DNA from: Phallusia mammillata
Taxonomy: Eukaryota; Chordata; Ascidiacea; Phlebobranchia; Ascidiidae
NCBI GenBank assembly: GCA_003260075.1
Contig: QLIY01000095.1
Location: forward strand, 13,654-77,653
Direction: 5' to 3'
Length of the DNA: 64,000 nucleotides
The translations under genes were made by a program, and so were the position numbers. Positions 63,408 through 64,000 of the stretch are shown one piece after another (the stretch's first letter is position 1; the number at the start of each line of letters is the position of its first letter). Under the pieces are notes generated by a model that saw only the letters and a program-made list of their open reading frames with translations, was not told the origin of the DNA and searched no databases.

Positions 63408-64000
63408 GTTCAAGACAGTACAAGATTTCTGTGTAAACAGATCCGGATAGAGTCACTGTGACAAGTTTGAGAAGTTATTTGGTGCTGCGTTGCGAATTAA
63501 AACTGATATCGTACAATTATCACTGTTGCTTTTGTTTTCAAAAAAATCATAAATAAACTACAGCAAAAGTGCTCTGAAAAAAAAACACTGTTTTGAATGA
63601 TTTGATAGTTCTTTTTATTTTTTGTTATGTGATATTTTTGTCAAAACAGCTGCTTTAGTTAGTTTTTGTACTGCTGTGTTTATTTAAATGCAACGCGCTG
63701 CTATAGGGGGGGGGGTACATCAGAAGTGCTCTGGAAAAAAACACTTTTTGGAATGATTTTGTGATAGTTATTTTTATTTTTTGTCTTGTGATCTTTTGTC
63801 AAAAGCAGCTGCTTTTGTTAGTTTTTGTACTGCTGTGTTTATTTAAATGCAACGCGCTGCTATAGGGGGGGGGGTCATGCTTGAGTTCAAGACAGTCCAA
63901 GATTTTTGTGTTACCACATCCGGATAGAGTCACTGTGACAAGTTTGAGAAGTTATTTGGTGCTGCGGGGGGGGGGAGCTAAACATCATTTAGTTTTTTGT
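63408..64000. other. 3' flank of the olfactomedin gene with three G10 junctions
   Basis: An AATAAA at 63551 is the likely poly(A) signal. After that the sequence restarts three times at ten-G tracts (63706-63715, 63865-63874, 63966-63975). The copies are 63568-63705, 63716-63864 and 63875-63965. The last repeats the bases just after the stop codon (gagttcaagacagt). No coding sequence. Confidence 0.7.

Overview
The window looks like a compact, AT-rich, intron-containing invertebrate chordate genome. Gene content (ABCA3-type transporter, OFD1, an MPP7-type MAGUK, HAAO, an olfactomedin-domain protein), short introns, tRNA-derived repeats and many small hAT-like elements fit an ascidian tunicate, with Ciona as my best guess. 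The species is inferred, not shown. All multi-exon models were built by hand from GT/AG junctions. In each model the exon phases join without a frame error, which is the main support for them.

Layout. 965-15840 (+): 3' three quarters of an ABCA3-like lipid transporter, running in from the left edge. 17032-30165 (-): OFD1, the centriole and ciliary-satellite protein, tail-to-tail with the transporter. 30704-31513 (+): an intronless STI1/DP-domain protein, head-to-head with OFD1 across about 540 bp. 32945-36722 (-): a 300-residue protein I do not recognise. 40445-52980 (-): an MPP7-type MAGUK scaffold (L27, PDZ, SH3, guanylate-kinase domains). 53861-54691 (+): intronless HAAO of the kynurenine pathway, head-to-head with the MAGUK. 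56280-63407 (+): a membrane-anchored olfactomedin-domain protein whose stalk looks like a coiled coil plus the RRM-like domain of an L1-type retrotransposon ORF1 protein. That architecture is the most unusual thing here.

The rest is repeats. There are at least seven hAT-like non-autonomous elements with perfect 8-bp target-site duplications, a tRNA-like SINE family, foldback elements and several dispersed families.

The assembly needs caution. More than 30 tracts of about 10 G (or 10 C between 35.5 and 43.2 kb) each sit where the sequence jumps back and repeats neighbouring DNA with small differences, often duplicating whole exons. I read these as joins between allelic contigs of a highly heterozygous animal rather than biological tandem duplications. 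At 58.5 kb one copy has a hAT insertion and the other an empty site, which supports this.

The genes are not an operon and do not form one pathway. Two neighbouring pairs (OFD1/STI1-domain gene and MAGUK/HAAO) are divergent and may share promoters.
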